Shown: piece by piece, positions 17,471-29,836 of the stretch | Position numbering within the stretch: position 1 is the first letter of the stretch | How the letters are laid out: every line of letters starts with the position of its first letter | Source: Candidatus Caccalectryoclostridium excrementigallinarum | Lineage (GTDB): Bacteria; Bacillota; Clostridia; Christensenellales; UBA3700 | DNA length: 45,216 nucleotides | Assembly (NCBI GenBank): GCA_018714485.1 | Contig: DVNJ01000018.1 | Span: 1-45,216 of the forward strand | Direction of reading: 5' to 3' | Program-made: the position numbers and the translations under genes | Notes under the pieces: generated by a model | What the model was told of the DNA's origin: nothing | Database searches by the model: none | Seen by the model: only the letters and a program-made list of their open reading frames with translations

Positions 17471-18412
17471 ATGGTCAGGATATCGGGATTTTACGACGAA
17501 GTTTCGTCCGATCTGGAAACGCAATGCAAGCTGGTGAAGGAGCTTGGCGAGACATATATGTGTCCGCGCATCGTGAACGGCAAGAACATCGCAAATTATA
17601 CGGCGGAAGAGTTCGAGAAAGAGGTCAAGCCCACTCTCGATAAATACGGAGTGAAGTTCTCCTCCATCGGTTCGCCCATCGGTAAGATACGCTGGGATGA
17701 CGACGACGCCTATGAAGGACAGCTCAAAAAGCTCGAAGAGCTGGTCAAGATCTGCAAGATCATGGACTGCAAATATATACGCATGTTCTCTTTCAGGGTG
17801 AAAAAGGACGAATACGAAAAGGCTTATCCCACGGTCGTGGAAAAGATAAAGGGCTTTTTGGAAAAGGTCAGGGGCACGGACATCGTCCTTTTGCACGAGA
17901 ACGAAAAGCGCATTTACGGCGACGAGCCCAACCGCTGCGTGAAACTTTACAAGGAGATCTCAGATCCGCAGTTCAAGCTCTGCTACGACGCTTCCAACTA
18001 TATCCAATGCGGCTACGACGCCTGGGAGTGCTATAATATCGTCAAGGAATACTGCGTCTATTACCACATCAAGGACTGCTCGAAATACCGCGTCGAAGTC
18101 CCCGTGGGCATGGGCGAGGGCAACTATAAAAAGCTGCTCAAAGATCTGGTCGCGGACAGGGGATACGACGGCTTCATGACCTTGGAGCCGCATACGGGCA
18201 AATATGCCGACCACAAGGTACTTTTCCAATGCCTTTGCTGGATAACCTGGGCGATACCCTATATCTCCAAGTGGCATAAGGTGTTCCGCATGATAGACAA
18301 GAACAAGGGCATGAAGAGGTTCGAAACGGTGGACAGAAAGACCATGTTCCTCTGGCAGTATAACGGCTTGAAAAAACTTCTCGAAGAAGCGGGGGTGGAG
18401 ATAAATGGATAA
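17471..18412 (+). CDS. xylose-isomerase-like TIM-barrel (sugar isomerase/epimerase or lyase)
   Basis: The 313-residue protein fits the AP endonuclease family 2 / xylose isomerase-like barrel. Candidate metal ligands are Glu in LLHENEKR, Asp in LCYDASN, His in YYHIKD and Glu in TLEPH, the usual Glu-Asp-His-Glu set. Relatives include IolE/IolI, hexulose-phosphate epimerases and the barrel subunits that split 3-keto-glycosides. Lying between two Gfo/Idh genes, it may process the keto-sugar they make (inference). ATG at 17471 has GGAGGTAGG just upstream. The end overlaps the next gene by 8 bases. Confidence 0.8.
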   Translation: MVRISGFYDEVSSDLETQCKLVKELGETYMCPRIVNGKNIANYTAEEFEKEVKPTLDKYGVKFSSIGSPIGKIRWDDDDAYEGQLKKLEELVKICKIMDCKYIRMFSFRVKKDEYEKAYPTVVEKIKGFLEKVRGTDIVLLHENEKRIYGDEPNRCVKLYKEISDPQFKLCYDASNYIQCGYDAWECYNIVKEYCVYYHIKDCSKYRVEVPVGMGEGNYKKLLKDLVADRGYDGFMTLEPHTGKYADHKVLFQCLCWITWAIPYISKWHKVFRMIDKNKGMKRFETVDRKTMFLWQYNGLKKLLEEAGVEING

Positions 18413-19592
18413 GGTAAGATACGGAATAGTAGGCATAGGCAAGCAGGGCGGCGGTTACGCCGCGGCTCTTGCCAAGGGCAAGGACAAGAACGCCGTGCTC
18501 GCGGCGGTCTGCGACATCGACAAGGTGAAGCTGGTCAACGCGGCGCGCGATTGGGGCGTCAAGACATACGAAAATTACGAGGAGATGATCAAGAGCGGCG
18601 AGATAGACGCCGTCATCATCGACACTCCCCACTATATGCACCCCGTCATCGGTATCGCCGCGCTCGAAGCGGGTCTGCATGTGCTCTCGGATAAGCCCAT
18701 CGGTGTTTACACCAAGGCGGTGAGAGAGCTGAACGAATGCGCCGCGCGCCATCCCAAGCAGGTCTTCGGCGTGCTCTACAACCAGCGCACCAACAGCGCT
18801 TACCGCAAGGCGAAAGAGATAGTCGAGAGCGGCAGGCTGGGCGAGCTCAAACGCATCGTCTGGATAATCACGAATTGGTATCGTTCGCAGGCTTATTACG
18901 ACCAGGGCGGCTGGCGCGGCACCTGGGGCGGCGAAGGCGGCGGCGTGCTCATCAATCAGGATCCCCATCAGCTCGACCTGTTCACCTGGATAGCGGGCAA
19001 GCCCGTCACGAGGGTTTGGAGCACCGCCGAGACGGTGGGCAGAAAGATAAACGTGGAAAACGACGTGACTGCCTGCTGTGAATTCGAGGGCGGAGCGTCG
19101 GGCGTGTTCATCACCTCCACGCACGAATTCCCCGGCACCAACCGCCTGGAGATCTCGGGAGATAAGGGCAAGATGGTGATAAGCGGCGGCGGACTGAAAA
19201 AGCTGGAGTTTTTCGAAAACGAGATGTCCGAGCCGGAGTTCTCCGCCAAGTGCGCCAAGGAGCGCGAGGCGGGCATAAAGCGCGATTGGACGACCTTTAA
19301 GATGAAGACGAAGAAGACCGTCTATCGTCAGCCGCTCTCCGAAGTCATCACCAACGCGGGCGTGGGACAGCAGATGAAGATAATCAGGAACTTCACGCTC
19401 AGAGTGCTGGGTAAGTGCGACAAGCTGATCGCGCCCGGCTGCGAGGGCATCAACGGACTCATGTTCTCCAACGCCATACATCTCTCCGGTTGGACGGGCG
19501 AAGTGGTGAAGATGCCCATCGACGAGGACAGATATTACGAAGAGCTTCAAAAGCGCATAGACGAGGAAAAAGTCTCGGGCGTGAAGAAATAA
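18405..19592 (+). CDS. Gfo/Idh/MocA oxidoreductase (paralogue of 16330-17466)
   Basis: The 395-residue protein has a Rossmann start (YGIVGIGKQGGGYAAALAKG), the LSDKPIGV lysine motif, and the block WYRSQAYYDQGGWR then GEGGGVLINQDPHQLDLF, very close to the upstream paralogue. Complete, NAD(P)-dependent, cytoplasmic. Two related dehydrogenases around one TIM barrel would suit an oxidise-cleave-reduce cycle on a sugar ring, but that is inference. The start ATG lies 8 bases inside the previous gene, with GGTGGAG upstream. A GAGGGG-led glycosidase-like gene follows 12 bases after the stop. Confidence 0.85.
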   Translation: MDKVRYGIVGIGKQGGGYAAALAKGKDKNAVLAAVCDIDKVKLVNAARDWGVKTYENYEEMIKSGEIDAVIIDTPHYMHPVIGIAALEAGLHVLSDKPIGVYTKAVRELNECAARHPKQVFGVLYNQRTNSAYRKAKEIVESGRLGELKRIVWIITNWYRSQAYYDQGGWRGTWGGEGGGVLINQDPHQLDLFTWIAGKPVTRVWSTAETVGRKINVENDVTACCEFEGGASGVFITSTHEFPGTNRLEISGDKGKMVISGGGLKKLEFFENEMSEPEFSAKCAKEREAGIKRDWTTFKMKTKKTVYRQPLSEVITNAGVGQQMKIIRNFTLRVLGKCDKLIAPGCEGINGLMFSNAIHLSGWTGEVVKMPIDEDRYYEELQKRIDEEKVSGVKK

Positions 19593-19604
19593 AGAGGGGT
19601 AATT

Positions 19605-21524
19605 ATGAAAAACGTATACGAAAACGACGGTATCACCGCGTCGGGAAAGCTTTGGGAAGACGCGCTCTATGACGCGGGCAACAACGCCATAACCGCGCAG
19701 TTCGACGGCAAAGGCTCGATCTCGCGTTACGCCGTCATGAATAAGTACGAGGTGTTCACCAAGTTTTATACCTTGCTCACTTTGGACGGCGTGCCCATAG
19801 ATTATATCCGTGACAAAAAGGTCGAGATGGTAGGCAAGCGCCAGATCACGACCATAGACGCAGTTAGGGCGCAAATAGTCGTCACGCAGTTTTTGGACAA
19901 TACGCATAACTGCATCTATACGCAGTTTGCCGTGAACGCGAAGGAAGATCTCTCTTTCGAGGCGGTGATGAACTTCGGCATAAATTATCAGTCTTATGTC
20001 GATCAGCTGCCCGGGGCGAGGCTGAACGCGCGCAATCTGCTGCGCATTTTGGGCGGCTTTTTGGGCGGCAAAAAGCAGACCGAGGAAAAGGACGGGGAAG
20101 TTCTCGTTCTGCGCGGAAAAGTAATGGGCGACTTTTATATCGACGCGGCTTTGAGCAGCGGCGGGAAGATGGGCGAATGCGACCGCGGCTTTTTCAACCA
20201 ATTCGCCGTGGGCGGAAAGGTCAAGGCGGGGAGCACGGGCGTCTTCCGTTATGTGATCGGCGCGGGCACGCGCGGCGACTATACCTTCTGCGACGTGAAA
20301 GAGCGGCTCGCGGGCTTTGACGCGGCGCTCAAAGAGGCGCAGGAATATATCGATTCGCTCGTTCCTCCCGCTCACGTCACCGATCCCATGGAGCGCACTT
20401 ATTATAAGAGCCTGCTCAACTGTTCGCTCTCCAACTATAAGGAGCTGGGCAAGTTCAAGGGATTTTTGGCGGGCATTGTCTATCAGTTCCCCGCGCGCAC
20501 TTATTACCGCGACGGCTATTGGACGGTGCTCTCCGTGTTGCCCGTAAAGCCCGAGCTGGTGCGCAACGAGATAATGACGCTCGCCCACGGCATCAACAAA
20601 AAGGGCGAATGCGGCACGGCGGTGCGCTATAACTTCAAGTGCCATTGGGGCAACCATTACGACTCGCCCTCTTTCTTCGTCATCATGGCTTACGATTACG
20701 CCGTGCATACGGGGGATATGAGCATATTCGCCGAGAAGGTGAACGGAGCGACGGTCTACGAACTCATCTGCGCCGTGCTCGAACGCTTCAAGCAGGAAGT
20801 GGACGGGACGGGACTTTTGGTCAAGGGCGGCAAGTATAACCGCCGCGATTGGTGCGACAACGTCTTCCGCGGCGGCTATGTCACCTATGACGAGGCGCTC
20901 TATTGCAGGGCGTTGCAGGCGGCGGCGCAGATAAGCGGCGCGTTGGGCAAAAAGGAGAAGGCGCAGGCGTTCGAAGCCGACCACGACAGAGTGAAAAAGG
21001 CGATCAACGCCCTGCTTTGGGACGAGGAGAAGGGCTGGTACGTCAATTACCGCGACGGCGCCTTCGTCGAGGACAACCTCTCCATCGACACGGTGATCGT
21101 GGCGCTCTTCGGTATCGCGGACGAGGCGAGGGCGAAGAGAATGCTGCAAAACATGGAGAAATATTTGGAGACAAAGAACAACAAGGAGCAGGGAATGGGC
21201 GATTGGGGGACCATGTCCGTCTATCCTTACTATAAGAGGGCGTGGGACATCGTACAAAAGTCATCTCTGCCCGCATATTACCATAACGGCGGCGACTGGC
21301 CTTATTGGTCGAACATCTATGCCTACGCCAAGCTCGCTTACGGCATGGACTATAAGTATCCGCTGCTGAGATGGTTCGAATACAACGCGGAAAAGGGCAA
21401 TTATACCCCCGTGGAGTTTTACAGCCCCATCCACCCGGACGGTTCGCTTTTGCAGGCTTGGTCGAGCACGGGTGCGTTCGTAATGAGTTATCCCGAGGGC
21501 GACTTCTTCAAGAAGAGCCTTTAA
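19605..21524 (+). CDS. six-hairpin glycosidase-like protein
   Basis: The 639-residue protein has a beta-rich N-terminal part (about 1-230) and an all-helical C-terminal half with the look of an (alpha/alpha)6 barrel, as in GH15, GH63 or debranching-type enzymes. Suggestive active-site segments are YRDGYWTV, NRRDWCDN, DNLSIDT and HNGGDWPYWSN, rich in Trp, Asp and Arg. There is no signal peptide, so it should act in the cytoplasm on an imported saccharide. Family and bond specificity cannot be read. Context (GPH symporter next, glucuronate pathway before) points to a glucuronide or uronate-containing oligosaccharide. RBS AGAGGGG. Confidence 0.65.
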   Translation: MKNVYENDGITASGKLWEDALYDAGNNAITAQFDGKGSISRYAVMNKYEVFTKFYTLLTLDGVPIDYIRDKKVEMVGKRQITTIDAVRAQIVVTQFLDNTHNCIYTQFAVNAKEDLSFEAVMNFGINYQSYVDQLPGARLNARNLLRILGGFLGGKKQTEEKDGEVLVLRGKVMGDFYIDAALSSGGKMGECDRGFFNQFAVGGKVKAGSTGVFRYVIGAGTRGDYTFCDVKERLAGFDAALKEAQEYIDSLVPPAHVTDPMERTYYKSLLNCSLSNYKELGKFKGFLAGIVYQFPARTYYRDGYWTVLSVLPVKPELVRNEIMTLAHGINKKGECGTAVRYNFKCHWGNHYDSPSFFVIMAYDYAVHTGDMSIFAEKVNGATVYELICAVLERFKQEVDGTGLLVKGGKYNRRDWCDNVFRGGYVTYDEALYCRALQAAAQISGALGKKEKAQAFEADHDRVKKAINALLWDEEKGWYVNYRDGAFVEDNLSIDTVIVALFGIADEARAKRMLQNMEKYLETKNNKEQGMGDWGTMSVYPYYKRAWDIVQKSSLPAYYHNGGDWPYWSNIYAYAKLAYGMDYKYPLLRWFEYNAEKGNYTPVEFYSPIHPDGSLLQAWSSTGAFVMSYPEGDFFKKSL

Positions 21525-21550
21525 GATAAAAATCAATCAGGAGGAATTTT

Positions 21551-23185
21551 ATGGAAAACGCAGTCGAACAGCCGCAGGAAATACTGCCCCAGCAGGACGA
21601 CGAAAGCGTTATCGACGAGGCTCAGCTCAATAAGAAGTATCTGAAGATCCGCGATTACGTCTTCTTCTCCCTGGCGCAGTTCGCAAGCTCGGCAATAACC
21701 GGTCTTGTGCAAGGCTACCTGCTGTTCTATTATACCGTGTGCGTGGGTATCGACCCTACCGCCGTGGGTACGATGTTCCTCGTATCCAAGATCTTCGACG
21801 CGGTCATCGACCCGAGCATAGGTATAATCATCGATAAGACGAGAAGTAGGTGGGGCAAGATGCGCCCTTATATGATCTTCGCGTCAATACCGTGGGGCGT
21901 CATCACCATCGCGGTGTTCATGCCGGTCACGGGCTTTTCTTCCGCGGGCAAGATCGCGTATATGTGGATAACCTATATTCTTTACTGCACGGTGTCTTCC
22001 CTTGTCGGCGTGCCTATGGGCGGAATACCGGCGGTCGCCTCGCCCAACACGCAGGAGCGCACGAGGCTGATCTCGATAAGCCGTATTTTGGGTTCGATAG
22101 GCGAGCAGTCGGCTCTCGTGCTCATCTCCTTCGGTCTGCTGTTCAGCAATAACTACACTGTGGTCTATCTGCTCGTGGCGATCGTCATCGGAGTTTTGGG
22201 AACGCTGTTCATGGTCTTGGGCTCGCTGAGTATCAAGGAAAGGCTGGCGCCGACGGTGGAAAAACTGTCATGGCTGGAAGGATTCAAATACCTGTTCAAG
22301 AATCGACAGTTCTTGCTGCTGATCTTGTCCAACCTATTGACCTTCTTCCGCAATCTGGTCTCCGCGTCGATAATCTATGTCGTCACTTACATATTCAACG
22401 ACGGCTCTTTGCAGATAGCCTTCTCGCTCCCCGGAGCCGTGGCGTCGATGATAGGTATGTTGATAGCGCCGAAGCTGAAACAGAAGATGGACGCAAAGCA
22501 GCTGTTTATCTTTGCCACTATCTGGCATTCGGTGGCGCTCGCGCTCGTCTATATCATCTATATCGCGGGCGGAGATCAATGGATAACTATCGCGGCGGTG
22601 ATGTTCATAGCCATGCTCCCCGTGGGTATTTTGAACGTCGTACCTCATCTGATGGCGACGGATACGCTGGATTATTGGGAAGAAAAGACGGGCAACCGCA
22701 ACGAGGGCATCACCTTCGCCATCATGTCGCTGCGCAGCAATATGTCGAGCGCGTTCAAGGATTACTTCCTCTCGTGGCTGCTGGTGTTCTTCCTCTTCGC
22801 CCAGCCCGAAGGCTTCCTCAACGATCATCATCCCGTGCAGTCGCAGTTCACGCAGTCGGGCCTGTTCCTCATGTATACGCTCATTCCCGCCGTGCTCAAT
22901 CTCATCTCCATCGTGCCCATGCTGTTTTATAAGCTCTCGGGCAAGAAGATGGCGGAGATACAGTCCCGCCTCGCCGAGCGCAGGCTTGCCGAAGGCGAGA
23001 TACTCGACGACGATGGCAACGTGGTGACCGCCGAGAGCCTCGCCGTGGAAAAGGGCGAGAGCGCCGAGGTGACCGCGGACGAAAGCCCGCTCACGCAGAC
23101 TGTCGCGGACGCCATGATCGCCGAGAACACGCCCGTCGAGACTATGTCCGGCGAGGAAAAAGGAGGGCAGAGCGATGAAGCGTAA
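21551..23185 (+). CDS. GPH-family sugar:cation symporter
   Basis: The 544-residue membrane protein has about 12 predicted helices and the GPH mark FDAVIDPSIGIIIDKTRSRW with GKMRPYM directly after, as in UidB, MelB and XynB-type transporters. It should import a glycoside with Na+ or H+. The glucuronate cluster suggests a glucuronide. A charged N-terminal tail of about 35 residues and an acidic C-terminal tail of about 75 residues face the cytoplasm and are longer than usual. Strong SD GGAGGAA. It overlaps the following lipoprotein gene by 11 bases, implying coupled translation. Confidence 0.9.
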   Translation: MENAVEQPQEILPQQDDESVIDEAQLNKKYLKIRDYVFFSLAQFASSAITGLVQGYLLFYYTVCVGIDPTAVGTMFLVSKIFDAVIDPSIGIIIDKTRSRWGKMRPYMIFASIPWGVITIAVFMPVTGFSSAGKIAYMWITYILYCTVSSLVGVPMGGIPAVASPNTQERTRLISISRILGSIGEQSALVLISFGLLFSNNYTVVYLLVAIVIGVLGTLFMVLGSLSIKERLAPTVEKLSWLEGFKYLFKNRQFLLLILSNLLTFFRNLVSASIIYVVTYIFNDGSLQIAFSLPGAVASMIGMLIAPKLKQKMDAKQLFIFATIWHSVALALVYIIYIAGGDQWITIAAVMFIAMLPVGILNVVPHLMATDTLDYWEEKTGNRNEGITFAIMSLRSNMSSAFKDYFLSWLLVFFLFAQPEGFLNDHHPVQSQFTQSGLFLMYTLIPAVLNLISIVPMLFYKLSGKKMAEIQSRLAERRLAEGEILDDDGNVVTAESLAVEKGESAEVTADESPLTQTVADAMIAENTPVETMSGEEKGGQSDEA

Positions 23186-24224
23186 GGTCTTGTTTGCACT
23201 TTTGGCGGCGCTTTTGATAGTGGGCGTCGTGGCGCTGGCGGCTTGTGCTCCCACGCAGGAAGAGGCGGACGCCTTCTATGCCGACCTGCGCGCGCAGGCG
23301 GAAGAGGCGAACGCCGACTTGGGCGCCGTGATGGCGGAGACGGCGAAGTATGATTACACGACCTCTTTCGACATCATGCATAATTACTATAACGGCGTCT
23401 CGCGCGGCACGGTCAACGAGCTTGACGAGGACGGCGAGCCTATCCCCGGAAAGGAGGGCGAAAACGGTTGGAAGGACGGCGAGGAGGGTTATACCTGGAT
23501 GTATGAGACCGCTCATCTCGACGTGGTCAAGAAGGGGAACACGATAACCACGACCGCCACCATCTATCTGCCCGTCAATGAAGAAACCTATGAAAACGAC
23601 GACGTCGCAACCGTGGCTTACGCTTCAGCCAAGGGCAGCGTGAACAGCGAAACGGGCGAGTTCACGCTCGAATGGTCGAAGTACGGCGGCGCGGACGGCA
23701 AGGGCGCAGATGCGGACATTGCCGCCGTGGACGCGAGCGGCAACGCCGTGGGCGTTTACGACATGAGCGCGCTGCTCACGCTTTGGTATGATATGCTGAG
23801 CGATTACGGCGACATCTCGGACAAATACGACGCGGTCACAACGGCTGATTCGGGATTCAAGATCTATCAGGACATCGCGCAGGTGTCGTTCAGGCAGGTG
23901 TTCGATCTCGAGGGCGAGGATTACGGCTATTGGCACGATCCCGCGGGCGACCTTGCCGCGGATTTTGCGGGCGAGAACGCCAAGCTCATGTCGCGCGGTT
24001 TTGATGCGGATATAGCCTATAACTGGGAAGTCATCTCGGGCATGAAGCAGACGCGCGTGAGCGTCACGTCCACGACCAAAAACAGGATGAAATCGTTTGA
24101 GTTTTTCGTCGAGGACATCATCGCTTATTATGACGAAACGAGCGTCATGAACAAGCAGCTCATTCTCTATGCCGACGTTTACGGCAACACGGATTTCGTC
24201 GCCGAGATAGAGATCACGGAATAG
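23175..24224 (+). CDS. unidentified lipoprotein at the end of the uronate cluster
   Basis: The 349-residue protein has a signal peptide with lipobox LAAC (Cys24), followed by an acidic, Tyr-rich mature domain without recognisable motifs. AAGGAGGGC lies just before the start, inside the transporter gene (11-base overlap), so it is produced with the symporter. Like the lipoprotein at 8240-9370 it is acidic and predicted to be mostly beta and surface-anchored, but no clear alignment between the two was seen. It may bind or present the substrate at the surface (inference). Terminator follows 17 bases after the stop. Confidence 0.75.
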   Translation: MKRKVLFALLAALLIVGVVALAACAPTQEEADAFYADLRAQAEEANADLGAVMAETAKYDYTTSFDIMHNYYNGVSRGTVNELDEDGEPIPGKEGENGWKDGEEGYTWMYETAHLDVVKKGNTITTTATIYLPVNEETYENDDVATVAYASAKGSVNSETGEFTLEWSKYGGADGKGADADIAAVDASGNAVGVYDMSALLTLWYDMLSDYGDISDKYDAVTTADSGFKIYQDIAQVSFRQVFDLEGEDYGYWHDPAGDLAADFAGENAKLMSRGFDADIAYNWEVISGMKQTRVSVTSTTKNRMKSFEFFVEDIIAYYDETSVMNKQLILYADVYGNTDFVAEIEITE

Positions 24225-24241
24225 AAGAGCAAAAAAATTAC

Positions 24242-24269
24242 AGCCCGCTCCGAAAGGGGCGGGCTTTTT
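24242..24269 (+). terminator. bidirectional terminator closing the uronate cluster
   Basis: AGCCCGCTCC (24242-24251), loop GAAA, GGGGCGGGCT (24256-24265), one G-U pair, then TTTT. On the minus strand the stem is followed by GTAATTTTTTT, so it can also stop the TM2 gene. Confidence 0.88.
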
Positions 24270-24285
24270 CATGCTTTGCGGCGGC

Positions 24286-24684
24286 TCAGTCGGCGTCTTC
24301 TTCCTTGACCGGCTCGAAGATGAACTTGCGCAGTATGCGGAAGTTGGCTTTGCGGGCGGCGGAGCGGATGGCGAAAATGTCGGCGAGCCACCAAAAGCCG
24401 CAGGCGGCGACGGAAAACAGCTTTGCCACTCCGAGCTTGCCGTTGCGGCAATAGAATCTGTCCGCGGCAAAGATGCCCAAAAAGAGCGAGAGGAGCGTCG
24501 CCGCGACGGGGGAGACGAGCTTGAGCGAGGTGAGCTTATCCACGCGCTCTTCGGGCAGAGCGAGCAGAGAATTATATAAAGTCATCACCTGCGGAACATC
24601 GAAGCAATATTCGCGCGAAGCGAGAAAGAAATCTATCTTTGATTTTTTGTCGTGCACGACCAAAGGAAATTCGAGTTTTTTCAT
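24286..24684 (-). CDS. TM2-domain membrane protein
   Basis: The 132-residue protein has an N-terminal soluble part of about 55 residues and a C-terminal TM2 domain: two short membrane helices around the mark GIFAADRFYCRNGKLGVAKL, then a GFWWLADI segment. Bacterial TM2 proteins are widespread and of unknown role. Start at 24684 (MKKLEFPLV) is chosen over an upstream ATG because GCGAGGGTG and a near-perfect promoter lie directly before it. The rightward spmA gene is divergent. Confidence 0.85.
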   Translation of the reverse strand: MKKLEFPLVVHDKKSKIDFFLASREYCFDVPQVMTLYNSLLALPEERVDKLTSLKLVSPVAATLLSLFLGIFAADRFYCRNGKLGVAKLFSVAACGFWWLADIFAIRSAARKANFRILRKFIFEPVKEEDAD

Positions 24685-24699
24685 GTCACCCTCGCTTAA

Positions 24700-24729
24700 A
24701 TTATAACGGCAAAAGCCGCGCCTTGTCAA
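24700..24729 (-). promoter_or_regulatory. promoter of the TM2 gene
   Basis: Minus strand TTGACA (24724-24729), 18-base spacer, TATAAT (24700-24705). The expected 5' leader is under 10 bases, just enough for the GAGGG site. Confidence 0.8.
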
Positions 24730-24857
24730 GAAACTCGGCAAAAAATCGGGGCAGGGACGGAAAAAATATCTTTTTTCGGGCGCGCCGCCTTGAAGAGGAA
24801 AAAGCCGCCCGCGCCCTTTTTGCATATCTCCTCGCGCGGGAAAATAGGATAATATGT

Positions 24858-25451
24858 ATGAATACGGTGTTTTTTCTCATGCTCACGGCGTCGCTCGTCG
24901 CGCTCACCGCGATCGCGCCCGACGCGGCGTTCTCCGTCATGCTCACGGGCGCGGGAAAGGCGGTCGAGACGGGGCTTTCCCTCTTTGCCGTCTATGCCGT
25001 CTGGCTCTCCGTCCTGGAGATCATGGAAAAGACGGGGATCAGCCGCGCGATCTACCGTCTCTTCGCGCCGCTTTTCAAGAAAATGTTCAAGGGCGAGAGC
25101 GAAAAAGCGGTGGAATATGTCTCGCTCAACGTCTCGGCGAATTTGCTCGGCATGGGCTCTGCCGCCACGCCCGCGGGCATAAAAGCCATGGAGCATATGA
25201 GCAAAAAGAGCGAAAAGGCGAGCGACAACATGATCTTGTTTTTCGTCATCAACGCCACTTCCGTACAGCTCATTCCCGCCACGATAGTGGGCATGCGCGC
25301 GGCGGCGGGTTCGGCTTCCCCCTCGGACATCATCCTGCCCACGCTGGGCGGCACTCTCGCCGCGGCGCTCGCGGGAGTCGCGCTCGCGGGGCTTTGCGCC
25401 TTTGCGGCTAAAAAGGGCTTGCCCCTGCGCGGAAAACTTGCGCGGCGTTGA
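24858..25451 (+). CDS. spmA: spore maturation protein A
   Basis: The 197-residue integral membrane protein of the nucleoside-recognition/Gate family matches B. subtilis SpmA in length. Marks are the NLLGMGSAATPAGIKAMEHM segment and FFVINATSVQLIPATIVGMR. SpmA and SpmB act together in spore core dehydration. Start ATG at 24858 gives the family N-terminus (MNTVFF). A longer in-frame reading upstream is not supported, and only a weak AGGA precedes this ATG. It overlaps spmB by 4 bases. Its presence implies a spore-forming lineage. Confidence 0.92.
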   Translation: MNTVFFLMLTASLVALTAIAPDAAFSVMLTGAGKAVETGLSLFAVYAVWLSVLEIMEKTGISRAIYRLFAPLFKKMFKGESEKAVEYVSLNVSANLLGMGSAATPAGIKAMEHMSKKSEKASDNMILFFVINATSVQLIPATIVGMRAAAGSASPSDIILPTLGGTLAAALAGVALAGLCAFAAKKGLPLRGKLARR

Positions 25452-25948
25452 GCGCTTACGTCCTGCCCCTTTTCATAATTTTCGTGCTCGTCGTCGGCTT
25501 TTGCAAGCGGGTGCCCGTTTACGGCAGCTTTGTTTCGGGAGTAAAGCAGGCGATCGAACTGCTTTTGTCCGTCATGCCCTATTTTTGCGCCATTCTCATC
25601 GCCGTGGAGCTTTTCTCCGTGAGCGGGCTGGCGGATAAATTGCAAAACGCGCTCTCGCCCCTCTTCTCCGCGCTGGGGATCCCTCCCGAACTCACCCGCC
25701 TTGTCATCGTCCGTCCGCTCAGCGGCAACGGTTCGCTCGCCATACTCGGGGAAATGATAGAGCAGTACGGTGCGGACAGCTATGTCGCCCGCTGCGCCTG
25801 CGCCGTCGCGGGCGCGGGCGAGACGACTTTTTATGTAGCGGCGATCTATTTTTCCACGGTCAGAGAAAGTAAGCTGCGCTACGCCGTGCCCGTGGCGCTC
25901 ATCGCCTCGCTCGTGGGCGCCGTGACCGCCTGCGCCTTGGTGAGATAA
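25448..25948 (+). CDS. spmB: spore maturation protein B
   Basis: The 166-residue Gate-domain membrane protein, paralogous to SpmA, has VRPLSGNGSLAILGEMIEQY and AGAGETTFYVAAIYFSTV, both typical of SpmB. The start is TTG at 25448, overlapping the spmA stop in a TTGA junction. There is no strong SD, so it probably relies on coupling. Slightly shorter than the 178-residue B. subtilis protein but complete. Confidence 0.92.
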   Translation: MSAYVLPLFIIFVLVVGFCKRVPVYGSFVSGVKQAIELLLSVMPYFCAILIAVELFSVSGLADKLQNALSPLFSALGIPPELTRLVIVRPLSGNGSLAILGEMIEQYGADSYVARCACAVAGAGETTFYVAAIYFSTVRESKLRYAVPVALIASLVGAVTACALVR

Positions 25949-26067
25949 CAAAAGCGCGCCCGCCTTGCTCACATAGAAAAGGATAGCGCTCCTGCCTTTG
26001 CTAAAGAGCTTCCGCGCCTGCTCGGACAGTTAACGCTCGCGCCTTTTGAGACGGCTTTGAGCGCATT

Positions 26068-26095
26068 AAAAAAGCCCGCCCCGAGCGGGGCGGGC
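26068..26095 (-). terminator. nifJ terminator
   Basis: A 9-bp GC stem (26074-26082 with 26087-26095) and 4-base loop, followed on the minus strand by TTTTTTAAT. On the plus strand it may also stop spmA-spmB. The 125 bases between spmB and the stem show no gene. Confidence 0.9.
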
Positions 26096-26111
26096 GGGAG
26101 TTTTGAGAAGA

Positions 26112-29684
<3,573 letters not shown>

Positions 29685-29689
29685 TTATA

Positions 29690-29718
29690 ATTATACCTTG
29701 ATTTTTTCCGCCCGTCAA
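29690..29718 (-). promoter_or_regulatory. nifJ promoter
   Basis: Minus strand TTGACG (29713-29718), 17-base spacer, TATAAT (29690-29695), giving a leader of about 40 bases with a strong SD. Confidence 0.82.
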
Positions 29719-29798
29719 TAAACAAAGCGGAATAAAAATCAAAAAATATTAAATATTTCGCCTGCGTGTATTTTTACGCGCAATTTAACTCCATATGA

Positions 29799-29827
29799 TT
29801 GTGCCCGCCGCGGCGTTGTGGTATAAT
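29799..29827 (+). promoter_or_regulatory. ecf-truA operon promoter, apparently leaderless
   Basis: TTGTGC (29799-29804), 17-base spacer, TATAAT (29822-29827). The ATG of ecfA1 at 29837 is 9 bases past the -10 and has no SD, so transcription probably starts within a few bases of the AUG. Confidence 0.65.
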
Positions 29828-29836
29828 ATCCTGCGT

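Noticed and set aside
18174..21257. Very long minus-strand open frame opposite the Gfo/Idh and six-hairpin genes
   Set aside because: It is the GC-rich antisense shadow of three well-supported plus-strand genes; composition is biased to His, Arg and Ala, with no domain and no start signal.
24639..24857. N-terminal extension of spmA
   Set aside because: The extra residues are basic, overlap the divergent TM2 promoter and are absent from the family.
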